Source of the DNA: Methanobacteriota archaeon
GTDB taxonomy: Archaea > Halobacteriota > Methanosarcinia > Methanosarcinales > Methanoperedenaceae
DNA length: 5,546 nt
Direction: 5' to 3'
Assembly (NCBI GenBank): GCA_018899795.1
Contig: JAHIHJ010000206.1
Location: forward strand, 1-5,546
Shown here: in pieces, positions 1 to 5,302 of the stretch
How positions within the stretch are numbered: the first letter of the stretch is position 1
Layout: every line of letters begins with the position of its first letter
Made by a program: the position numbers and the translations under genes
Notes under the pieces: generated by a model
Databases searched by the model: none
What the model saw: only the letters and a program-made list of their open reading frames with translations
Told to the model about the DNA's origin: nothing

Positions 1-17
1 ATATTTTATTGAGGTAA
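1..17 (+). promoter_or_regulatory. Degenerate copy of the shared upstream box (before PHP gene)
   Basis: TTATTGAGGTAA at 6-17 matches TTATTGAGATAA of the box at 1712-1741 in 11 of 12 positions, and the preceding ATAT partly matches the TATATAG part. The box ends 33 nt before the ATG at 50, the same distance as in the three clearer copies (32-33 nt). The left part may be cut by the window edge or truly degenerate. It is inferred to be the promoter/operator of the PHP gene. Confidence 0.4.
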
Positions 18-49
18 TCTTTATTTTGTTAATGTAATAATTGTTCTGC

Positions 50-750
50 ATGGAAAATATCGAACAGAAGAATCATCCTGGCAAAGCAGACATTCACGTA
101 CACACCAGGTATTCAGGGTTTGGAAAATATTCTTTTCTTCGTTTCCCTGAATCTATTACAGAACCAGCCAAAGCAGTCGAAGCTGCCCGAAGAAAAAAAC
201 TTGATGTCCTGTGCATAACAGACCATAATACAATCCAGGGCGCCATCATCGCTAAAAAGCATGCTATTTAAAACTGGACGGCGTGGAAGTATTCAACGCC
301 TGCCACCGCGATGCCTACACTAATTTGATGGCACAGACTTTCTCTCCCGGAAAAATGGCATGGCTGGGGAGCAGCGATGCCCATTCGCTTGATATGATAG
401 GTAACGGATATACGATTTTTGAGGGAAGAACTTCTGAGGAACTTCGCAAATCGATCCTTAAAAGAAAAACATCCTTTGGCGGAAGCAGAACGCCCCTGTC
501 AGAATGCATTTCATGGAGCAGGGAAATAGCAATAGAGAGCATTAAGATGATTTACAATTCCCTGAGGGGAGAGAAAAGCCAGGATATACTGTATTCAGAA
601 ATAGATAAGACCACAAAGAGGACCAAAGCTCTTGGATTGATTGGTGCGGCGCTGTATATCGGGTTACCTTTATCGTATTTTTTTGGAGTATCAGGTGAAA
701 TTATCCTGAATGTAAAGGGTAAAAGAAAATGGAATGAGAACACAGATTGA
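50..750 (+). pseudogene. PHP-domain metal-dependent phosphoesterase, internally deleted and frame-shifted
   Basis: The intact family consists of metal-dependent phosphoesterases of the polymerase and histidinol phosphatase type. The N-terminal piece (50-271, 73 codons from ATG 50) has the first metal motif DIHVHTRYSG, the AKAVEAARRKKLDVLCITDHN block and stops at TAA 269-271. The C-terminal piece continues in another frame: KLDGVEVFNAC (271 onward; GTG 283 is the first possible start), the DxH motif GSSDAHS, and a hydrophobic segment (about residues 120-145 of this piece, GLIGAALYIGLPLSYFFGV) that could anchor the protein in the membrane. Family members carry a middle section between these blocks, with a Glu-containing GEE-like motif and an HP motif that supply metal ligands. 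It is absent here, so roughly 70-90 residues seem to be deleted around 262-274 with a change of frame. No clear Shine-Dalgarno precedes ATG 50; TTG 41 is a less likely start. A misassembly could give the same picture. The product is expected to be inactive as written. Confidence 0.8.
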
Positions 751-794
751 GAATTGTGCTGCAAAAGAAGGTTTTTCTACTGATTTTATGTAGC

Positions 795-824
795 ATATAT
801 AGATTATTGTGATAAATTATATAA
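795..824 (+). promoter_or_regulatory. Shared promoter/operator-like box, copy upstream of the small-ORF/psiE unit
   Basis: This 30-bp AT-rich block matches 26 of 30 positions of the block at 1712-1741 and shares a 21-nt core with the one at 2751-2780 (TATATAGATTAT, WGW, GATAAA; here 796-816). An identical ACTGATTTT lies 16 nt upstream of both this copy (779-787) and the second copy (1696-1704). The TATATA part could be the TATA box, and TTAT-TGTG-ATAA forms a short dyad. The core ends 32 nt before GTG 848. The regulatory role is inferred from repetition and position. Confidence 0.65.
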
Positions 825-847
825 CTCTGTAAGTGGGATTTGATATT

Positions 848-997
848 GTGATAGAAATGAAAGAAAAGAAACAAATTACAAAAAAATCCATCTCTTGCGA
901 CACATGGAATAATTCGTCCCAGGAGGGATTTATGGAAATGAATCAGGAAGATAAGGAAATTTACCTGTTCCTGCGCGGCGGATTTGCTGCCAAGTAG
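848..997 (+). CDS. Small hypothetical protein (49 codons; internal start at 932 possible)
   Basis: I do not recognise this protein. The frame runs from GTG 848 to TAG 995-997 and is lysine/glutamate-rich, starting MIEMKEKKQITKK and ending KEIYLFLRGGFAAK. GTG 848 is preferred because it sits 32 nt after the upstream box, the same spacing as at the other boxed genes. ATG 857 is an alternative. A strong AGGAGG at 921-926 lies 5 nt before an in-frame ATG at 932, so a 21-codon product could be made instead or as well. The TAG is followed by five sense codons (EELRL) and a TGA at 1013-1015 that would overlap the next ATG (1012). Read-through or a TGG ancestor is therefore conceivable. It is the first of three tiny ORFs in front of psiE, separated by 14 nt from the next. 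Confidence 0.4.
   Translation: MIEMKEKKQITKKSISCDTWNNSSQEGFMEMNQEDKEIYLFLRGGFAAK
921..927 (+). promoter_or_regulatory. Strong Shine-Dalgarno site (AGGAGGG) inside the 848-997 frame
   Basis: AGGAGGG matches the archaeal anti-Shine-Dalgarno sequence better than any other site between 751 and 1252 and ends 4 nt before ATG 932. It supports translation initiation at 932, either as the true start of a 21-codon ORF or as a second entry point. Confidence 0.5.
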
Positions 998-1011
998 GAA
1001 GAGTTGAGATT

Positions 1012-1170
1012 ATGAATACACTCGACATTCTGATATACATCTGCGAAAAAAGAGAGGAATTAGTGGTGAATGGATCGAATTCACAGGATGCATTAGCGGA
1101 AGCAACGAATGCAATAGCCAAAGAATATCATATATGCTCCACATCAATAACCAAACCGGTTGAATTGTGA
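1012..1170 (+). CDS. Small hypothetical protein, 52 aa
   Basis: The ORF runs from ATG 1012 to TGA 1168-1170. The product begins MNTLDILIYICEKREEL, and residues about 25-46 (DALAEATNAIAKEYHICSTS) look helical and vaguely like a helix-turn-helix, but I recognise no family. A weak purine-rich site (GGAAGAG, 997-1003) precedes it. It starts 14 nt after the previous ORF and ends 7 nt before the next, on the same strand as psiE, which suggests co-transcription. It could instead be the remnant of a longer regulator. In-frame extension upstream reaches a TAA at 952-954 without another plausible start. Confidence 0.4.
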   Translation: MNTLDILIYICEKREELVVNGSNSQDALAEATNAIAKEYHICSTSITKPVEL

Positions 1171-1177
1171 TCTGAGA

Positions 1178-1255
1178 ATGCAAAGCCTTAACAAAATAGA
1201 ATTTTTCCTGATGATATTTCTTCTCTTATTTGCACTCTGGATGGTGGTTAAGTGA
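1178..1255 (+). CDS. Single-helix membrane microprotein (25 aa) coupled to psiE
   Basis: ATG 1178 opens a 25-codon frame ending at TGA 1253-1255. The product has a short polar head (MQSLNKIE) and then one hydrophobic stretch from about residue 9 to 24 (FFLMIFLLLFALWMVV) ending in Lys, as expected for a one-pass membrane peptide. Its TGA overlaps the GTG start (1252-1254) of the psiE-family gene in a GTGA arrangement, the classic layout for translational coupling. TGTGATC at 1166-1172 is a plausible weak Shine-Dalgarno. I know of no family. A role as a small partner of the PsiE protein is inference from overlap and membrane character. The alternative is a non-functional leader frame that merely passes ribosomes to psiE. 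Confidence 0.5.
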   Translation: MQSLNKIEFFLMIFLLLFALWMVVK

Positions 1256-1665
1256 TAGACCACACAAAATTTTTCAAAAAAGTTATCGACTCTATTGTTA
1301 CCATCATCCTGTATGTACTGATACTGGTACTTATCGCAGGGATGCTGCGGATTTTACTTGATCTGCGCTCTGTTGCTATAGATTCACTTGAGGGCGGCTT
1401 TAACAAAATAGTTACTAATGTTCTCACGCTTTTCATAGTAATCGAATTCTTCAAGACCTTTGCAGACTATTCCAAACACGAAAGGATAAAGCTCACCGAC
1501 ATAACCGATGTCACGATTTTAATAGCTATGCGTGAGGTCACAGTCGGGCTTTATTCCAAATCGTTTGGATATGAAACTATTTTTGCTCTCTCGGCGCTGC
1601 TGCTTGTGCTGGGAGTGATAAGGGTGCTGGCTGTAAAGTACTCGCCAGAAAAGATTAGAGAATGA
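1252..1665 (+). CDS. psiE: PsiE-family (phosphate-starvation-inducible) membrane protein
   Basis: This 137-residue protein has four predicted membrane segments (about 11-36, 53-70, 84-101, 107-128), the length and topology of the PsiE family. The family-like block is LFIVIEFFKTFADYSKH (60-76, with Glu65), then DVTILIAMREVTVGLYS (86-102, with Arg94-Glu95), which resembles the conserved IEL...T and RE motifs. The biochemical function of PsiE is not established; the E. coli gene is induced by phosphate starvation. The start is forced: TAA lies at 1249-1251 immediately before GTG 1252, and GGTGG at 1243-1247 is the likely ribosome site. It overlaps the upstream microprotein ORF by 3 nt and is followed by a new promoter block. 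Being next to phosphorus-transport genes with a shared box supports a phosphorus-stress role. Confidence 0.75.
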   Translation: MIDHTKFFKKVIDSIVTIILYVLILVLIAGMLRILLDLRSVAIDSLEGGFNKIVTNVLTLFIVIEFFKTFADYSKHERIKLTDITDVTILIAMREVTVGLYSKSFGYETIFALSALLLVLGVIRVLAVKYSPEKIRE

Positions 1666-1711
1666 TTGCAGTTCTTTAATAGGAAATCTAATTATACTGA
1701 TTTTCTATATA

Positions 1712-1741
1712 ATATATAGATTATTGAGATAAAGTATATTT
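1712..1741 (+). promoter_or_regulatory. Shared promoter/operator-like box, copy upstream of the isomerase gene
   Basis: The block begins ATATATAGATTATTG and continues AGATAAAG. It is 26/30 identical to the copy at 795-824; the 21-nt core is at 1713-1733. The core ends 32 nt before ATG 1765. If the TATATA part is the TATA box, transcription would start near 1738-1743, leaving a leader of roughly 20-25 nt with no recognisable Shine-Dalgarno site. Confidence 0.65.
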
Positions 1742-1763
1742 ACACATAGCGTTAAGCTGTAAA
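1739..1763 (+). repeat. Small inverted repeat in the leader of the isomerase gene
   Basis: TTTACA (1739-1744) and TGTAAA (1758-1763) are perfect inverted arms around a 13-nt loop, ending one base before ATG 1765. In RNA this would be a weak AU-rich stem next to the start codon. It may be chance in such AT-rich DNA. Confidence 0.25.
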
Positions 1764-1764
1764 T

Positions 1765-2694
1765 ATGAATATAAAAACAGGCATAAACTCTCCTCAGATA
1801 AAAGATTTTGGAGGCGCCATAGATCCATGTGAAGTGGATATCATTGAACTTGGTCTTGATAGAATGGATTTTTTAGATGAACAAAAAGAGAAGGAACTAT
1901 TGTCAAAAACTGCCTATCTTGCCTCATCTTTTGGCACTGAATTTACTATCCATGCCCCGCACATCGATTCCAAGATTGAGGGGATAAAGATAGATTTTTC
2001 AACTAATAATGAAAAAAATTTCACTGTTATGGAAAAAGTCGTCAAGGTCGCTGCAGAAATAGGAGCCGGATATATAGTTGTTCATCCGGGCAGTCTGAAT
2101 GGAGGAAGAAAAAGTGTTAACTTGAATATTCTTAATCTAATTCAGATATGTAGTCTTGCCGAAGAATACGGCGTCATCCTCCTTTTAGAAAACCTGTTTG
2201 ACAGGGAGGGGGGAAATAAAATTGGTGTGTTGCCGGGCGAAATTTACCGTATAATTGAAATGGTGGATTCAGAAAATTTAAAGATCAATCTCGATATCGG
2301 TCATGCATTTATAGCTTCCAATGTATATGGGTTATCAATAGAAGATTATTTTGAACTTGGTGGATTTATACATCAGATGCATCTTCATGATAACTTCGGT
2401 GTTCTGGAGTCTGAAGCAACGATGTTCGGGGACCGCCATCTTCCTTTAGGACAAGGAAAAATAAATTTCGGGGAAGTATTTAAAAACATACGAAAGACAA
2501 ACACAAGAAACTTGATTCTGGAGGTTAAAAATTCGGCGAGGGAAGATACGCTGAAAAGCCTTGCACAAATCAGAGAATTTTGCAATTTAAGATATTGTTT
2601 AAAGCCCCCGGCAATAATCCATTATTATCCAGAACAAAGATTTGAAGGTGTTCAGACAACACCAAACTTTTATCCTGAACAGTTTAGTTCATAA
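1765..2694 (+). CDS. Sugar phosphate isomerase/epimerase-like TIM-barrel protein with C-terminal tail
   Basis: This is a member of the xylose isomerase-like/AP endonuclease 2 TIM-barrel superfamily, normally cytoplasmic metal-dependent enzymes acting on sugars or sugar phosphates; the substrate cannot be read from the sequence. Visible motifs in order are HAPH (63-66), VVHPG (105-109), LLLEN (139-143, Glu142), NLDIGHA (175-181, Asp177 and His180), HLHDN (206-210), GDRHLPLGQG (222-231, Asp223 and His225) and LILEVK (250-255, Glu253). These are the expected metal and active-site positions, so the barrel looks intact. The barrel seems to end near residue 275. Residues about 276-309 are an aromatic/proline-rich tail with two YPEQ motifs (288-291 and 303-306) that I do not associate with the family. 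ATG 1765 is 32 nt after the shared box. It appears to be a single-gene unit. A DNA-repair endonuclease IV role is less likely. Confidence 0.75.
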   Translation: MNIKTGINSPQIKDFGGAIDPCEVDIIELGLDRMDFLDEQKEKELLSKTAYLASSFGTEFTIHAPHIDSKIEGIKIDFSTNNEKNFTVMEKVVKVAAEIGAGYIVVHPGSLNGGRKSVNLNILNLIQICSLAEEYGVILLLENLFDREGGNKIGVLPGEIYRIIEMVDSENLKINLDIGHAFIASNVYGLSIEDYFELGGFIHQMHLHDNFGVLESEATMFGDRHLPLGQGKINFGEVFKNIRKTNTRNLILEVKNSAREDTLKSLAQIREFCNLRYCLKPPAIIHYYPEQRFEGVQTTPNFYPEQFSS

Positions 2695-2750
2695 ATAACC
2701 GTATATCTTTATTAGATGAACTGATACAGACTCTCATTTTAATATATAGT

Positions 2751-2780
2751 GTATATAGATTATAGAGATAAAATCTATAA
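2751..2780 (+). promoter_or_regulatory. Shared promoter/operator-like box, copy upstream of phnD
   Basis: The block begins GTATATAGATTATAG and continues AGATAAAATCTATAA; its 21-nt core at 2752-2772 agrees with the two other copies except at the variable W positions. The core ends 33 nt before ATG 2805, the first-copy start of the duplicated phnD 5' end, and 71 nt before the intact phnD start at 2843. A second TATA-like run (AATATATAG, 2741-2749) lies just upstream and could be used instead. Confidence 0.65.
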
Positions 2781-2783
2781 TCT
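2757..2783. repeat. Perfect 10-bp inverted repeat overlapping the phnD box
   Basis: AGATTATAGA (2757-2766) and TCTATAATCT (2774-2783) are exact reverse complements separated by 7 nt. The centres of the arms are 17 nt apart. The two other box copies have only the left arm well conserved, so phnD carries a fuller dyad. It could be an operator for a dimeric repressor or activator, or an RNA hairpin if transcription starts upstream of it. Confidence 0.6.
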
Positions 2784-2802
2784 TATGTGAGTATAAATTG
2801 GT

Positions 2803-2878
2803 CGATGACTATGGAAGAATGGAACAATAAATTCAATTATCGATGACTATGGAAGAATGGAACAATAAATTCAATTAT
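2803..2878 (+). repeat. Perfect 38-bp tandem duplication spanning the phnD start
   Basis: Bases 2803-2840 and 2841-2878 are identical, each beginning CGATGACTATGGAAGAATGG and ending AATTCAATTAT. Each unit holds an ATG (2805 and 2843) and the first codons of phnD. Since 38 is not a multiple of 3, the first copy is out of frame with phnD. The exact identity points to a recent event or an assembly artefact. Confidence 0.95.
2805..2846 (+). CDS. 13-codon upstream ORF created by the duplication, overlapping phnD
   Basis: ATG 2805 encodes MTMEEWNNKFNYR and stops at TGA 2844-2846. That stop overlaps the phnD ATG (2843-2845) in an ATGA arrangement. The first 12 residues are the same as the N-terminus of PhnD. 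The position 33 nt after the shared box suggests that this was the original phnD start. Ribosomes may now begin here and reinitiate at 2843, so it may act as a leader ORF and not as a functional peptide. Confidence 0.45.
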   Translation: MTMEEWNNKFNYR

Positions 2879-3763
2879 AAATCAGTGGCTGTAGGAATAA
2901 TTGTTTTGGTTATTCTTGGAGGCTTATGGTTTGGTTTAGGAAGAGAAATTACAGAAAATCCTGTGCTGAAGTTAGGCTTAATTCCGGCAGAGGATCAGGT
3001 AAAGATGCTCAAACAGTTTCAGCCCACTGTAAAATATCTTGAAGAAAGCACAGGAATGAAAGTTGAGGCTTTCGTCGCCACTGATTATACCGGAGTAGTT
3101 GAAGCTTTAAAGGCTGGAAAGATCGACGTTGCATATCTTGGACCTTTTGCCTATATCCTTGCTGAAAGTCAGGATCCGACGATTGAGCCATTCGCAGTAG
3201 GTGTGAGAACGAGCAGTGGCCTTACTACCTATAAGAGTATCATAGTAGCAGGTAAGAATTCAGGGATCAAGAGCATTGCAGACCTGAAGGCAAATGCCAA
3301 GGATATAAATTTCGCCTTCGTTGACCCGGCATCTACATCAGGACATCTGATGCCCAAAGGATATCTCCTAAGTCAGGGGATTGATCCTGCCAATTTTAAA
3401 AACCTCATGTTTGCCGGAGGGCATGATGCAGTAGAGCTTGCAATCAAAAATGGAAAAGTGCAGGCAGGCGCAGACTCTGATGTGACCTACGGGCCGATGG
3501 TAGAAAAGGGCGTCATAAGCAAAGAGGAGAATATAATAATATGGACATCGGACCCAATTCCCGGTTCGCCCCTCGTCTATAAGAGCACGCTCCCTGAAAG
3601 CACAAAAGAAAAGATCAGAAATGTCTTCTATAAGATGCACGAGGCAAAAAATGCAAATGAAGTCCTTGGCGGCTATGGTGCAATTTCAAAATACGTGCCT
3701 GCCTCAAAAGAGGATTACCAACCGGTAAGACAGGCAGCGGTAAATCTTGGGATGATCAAGTAA
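2843..3763 (+). CDS. phnD: Phosphonate/phosphite-type ABC transporter substrate-binding protein (PhnD family)
   Basis: This 306-residue extracytoplasmic binding protein delivers phosphonate, phosphite or a related anion to the PhnCE importer. A short cytoplasmic head (1-13) is followed by a membrane helix (about 14-33, VAVGIIVLVILGGLWFGLG); there is no lipobox Cys, so it is probably held by an uncleaved signal anchor. PhnD-family blocks are LGLIPAEDQ (44-52), DVAYLGPFAY (95-104), FVDPASTSGHLMPKGYL (159-175) and GGHDAVELAIKNGKVQAGA (192-210). In characterised PhnD proteins the Ser-Thr pair (here Ser164-Thr165) and the later His (here His194) contact the phosphonate group. The DPIPGSPLVY block follows. 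The start at 2843 lies in the second copy of a 38-bp duplication. The stop is separated from the phnC ATG by one base. Ligand choice (phosphonate, phosphite, hypophosphite or phosphate) cannot be decided from the sequence. Confidence 0.9.
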   Translation: MTMEEWNNKFNYKSVAVGIIVLVILGGLWFGLGREITENPVLKLGLIPAEDQVKMLKQFQPTVKYLEESTGMKVEAFVATDYTGVVEALKAGKIDVAYLGPFAYILAESQDPTIEPFAVGVRTSSGLTTYKSIIVAGKNSGIKSIADLKANAKDINFAFVDPASTSGHLMPKGYLLSQGIDPANFKNLMFAGGHDAVELAIKNGKVQAGADSDVTYGPMVEKGVISKEENIIIWTSDPIPGSPLVYKSTLPESTKEKIRNVFYKMHEAKNANEVLGGYGAISKYVPASKEDYQPVRQAAVNLGMIK

Positions 3764-3764
3764 A

Positions 3765-4541
3765 ATGATACACATCGAAAACCTCACAAAAATATACGGC
3801 AGTTGTAGAGCCGTTGATAACATCAGCGTGGATGTAAAGCGGGGAGAATTCATTGGAGTACTGGGTGCGAGCGGTGCAGGAAAGACAACATTCCTCAGAT
3901 GCATCAACCGCCTTGTTGAGCCGACTTCGGGTAGAATCAACCTGAATGGAGGGAAAGATGTCATGAAGTGCGGCTCCAAAGAGCTTCTTGATGTGCGTAA
4001 AAAGGTTGGCATGATATTCCAGCAGTTCGGGCTTTTGAAAAGGCTCTCTGTACTGGACAATGTACTTACGGGGAAGCTCGGCTATATATCACCATGGAAT
4101 GCAATATGTGGGTTTAATGATGAGCATATTGAAGAAGCATATAAAGCCCTTGAGAGCGTTGAACTGGAAGACAAAGCACTGGAAAGAGCCTCAAATTTAA
4201 GCGGGGGACAGCAGCAAAGGGTAGCTATTGCAAGGGTGCTGGTTCAAAATCCTGAGATCGTGCTTGCAGATGAGCCCGTGGCAAGTCTTGATCCATATTC
4301 AGCAAATACTGTGATGAAATACCTGAAAAAGATAAACAAAGAGAGGGGGATAACCATACTGTCAACTCTCCATCAGGTAGATTATGCAACGACTTATACG
4401 GACAGGATTATGGGTATGAGTAAAGGCAGGGTTATTTTTGATGGAAGCAGCAGTGCAGTAAAAGATGACGTTGTGGAAAGAATTTACGGCGTGAAACATC
4501 AAACTTATTGCGGAGAAGCAGAAGTTGAATGTCTTTGTTAA
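3765..4541 (+). CDS. phnC: Phosphonate-type ABC transporter ATPase
   Basis: This 258-residue cytoplasmic ATPase energises import by the PhnDCE system. It has a complete set of ABC motifs: Walker A GASGAGKT (34-41), Q-loop FQQFGLL (85-91), signature LSGGQQQR (145-152), Walker B IVLADE (165-170), D-loop SLD (174-176) and switch His203 (TLHQ). The segment GKLGYISPWNAICGF (103-117) resembles the PhnC subfamily, which separates it from PstB or general amino-acid importers. The start ATG 3765 is one base after the phnD stop, with GATGATC (3751-3757) upstream as a likely Shine-Dalgarno. The extreme C-terminus has three Cys (CGEAEVECLC), not a feature I associate with the family. The 3' end overlaps phnE by 17 nt. 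Confidence 0.92.
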   Translation: MIHIENLTKIYGSCRAVDNISVDVKRGEFIGVLGASGAGKTTFLRCINRLVEPTSGRINLNGGKDVMKCGSKELLDVRKKVGMIFQQFGLLKRLSVLDNVLTGKLGYISPWNAICGFNDEHIEEAYKALESVELEDKALERASNLSGGQQQRVAIARVLVQNPEIVLADEPVASLDPYSANTVMKYLKKINKERGITILSTLHQVDYATTYTDRIMGMSKGRVIFDGSSSAVKDDVVERIYGVKHQTYCGEAEVECLC

Positions 4542-5292
4542 AAAAAACAACCGTTGGCTTTTGCTGCTGGGTTTTTTAATATTCGTTATCTGGAGTCTTT
4601 ATGACACGAATTTCTCCCTGAGAGATCTTGCTTTTGGGCTTCCGAACATATGGTATTTCATATCACAGATGTTCCCTCCGGATATCGAGAGTTTCCCAAA
4701 GCTTTTGAAGCCTGCTCTTGTGACCATAGAGATGGCGGTTCTTGGTACATCTTTTGCTATTATTTTATCCATACCTCTGGGATTCATAGCAGCAAGGAAT
4801 ATGTCAAAAAATAAAGTGACATATATACTATCAAGGGGCATAATAGCTTTTACGCGCAGTGTTCCAGACATTGTCTTTGCTCTGATATTCATTTCAGCAG
4901 TAGGTCTTGGACCTTTCCCAGGTACACTCGCACTTGCAGTTCATTCCATAGGCATGCTTGGAAAACTCTACGCAGAGGCAGTGGAAGAGATAGATCCGTT
5001 GCCGTTGGAAGCTATTACCTCAGTGGGAGCAAACAGTATCCAGCGGATAGTCTACGGTGTTTTTCCCCAGGTACTCCCTTCTTTCATAGCAACCACACTC
5101 TACAGATTAGACATTAATATTCGCTCTTCTGTTGTATTGGGGCTTGTAGGGGCGGGAGGAATAGGGTTCGAGTTGCTGACCAGCATGAGACTTTTCAAAT
5201 ACCAGGAAATCCTCTCTATTCTCGTTGTAATTTTTATTATGGTGATGGGGATCGAATGGATTTCATCAAGGATACGAAGTAAAATAATTTAG
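4525..5292 (+). CDS. phnE: Phosphonate-type ABC transporter permease
   Basis: This 255-residue inner-membrane permease forms the channel of the PhnDCE importer. Hydrophobic segments lie at about 11-26, 66-90, 106-129, 131-150, 190-215 and 228-248. The ABC permease EAA loop, which docks on the ATPase, is at about 162-185 (EAITSVGA ... VFPQVLP). SVPDIVFALIF (112-122) and LDINIRSSVVLGLVGAGGIG are typical of PhnE proteins. The reading frame has only a TTG (4525) as start after a TGA at 4492-4494; GGAGA at 4512-4516 is well placed for it. An ATG at 4529 is in another frame and would join this one only if the A8 run (4540-4547) had one more A or slippage occurred. It overlaps phnC by 17 nt, and the stop TAG lies inside the Shine-Dalgarno region of the next gene. 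Confidence 0.9.
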   Translation: MNVFVKKNNRWLLLLGFLIFVIWSLYDTNFSLRDLAFGLPNIWYFISQMFPPDIESFPKLLKPALVTIEMAVLGTSFAIILSIPLGFIAARNMSKNKVTYILSRGIIAFTRSVPDIVFALIFISAVGLGPFPGTLALAVHSIGMLGKLYAEAVEEIDPLPLEAITSVGANSIQRIVYGVFPQVLPSFIATTLYRLDINIRSSVVLGLVGAGGIGFELLTSMRLFKYQEILSILVVIFIMVMGIEWISSRIRSKII

Positions 5293-5297
5293 GTGAT
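5291..5297 (+). promoter_or_regulatory. Strong Shine-Dalgarno site for the metallophosphoesterase
   Basis: AGGTGAT is an exact match to part of the archaeal consensus GGAGGTGATC and ends 5 nt before ATG 5303. It overlaps the last two bases of the phnE TAG stop, tying the downstream gene to the phn operon. Confidence 0.8.
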
Positions 5298-5302
5298 AAT
5301 AT

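Noticed and set aside
315..542. Minus-strand open frames opposite the PHP gene, phnD, phnC, phnE and other genes
   Set aside because: They lie opposite genes with clear family motifs, show no domain signature or plausible ribosome site, and are best explained as shadows.
771..787. T-rich stretch after the PHP gene as a terminator
   Set aside because: Archaeal terminators can be simple T runs, but this one (T5 then T4) is short and lies in AT-rich DNA. Its ACTGATTTT part also recurs before the second box, so it may belong to the promoter region.
932..1170. Joining the 848-997 and 1012-1170 ORFs as one frameshifted gene
   Set aside because: The frames differ, the upstream part of the second frame has a TAA at 952-954, and no recognised family spans both. 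Small separate ORFs are equally consistent.
2647..2663. GGTGTT/AACACC hairpin as the terminator of the isomerase gene
   Set aside because: It lies inside the coding frame, about 30 nt before the stop, and is not followed by a T run.
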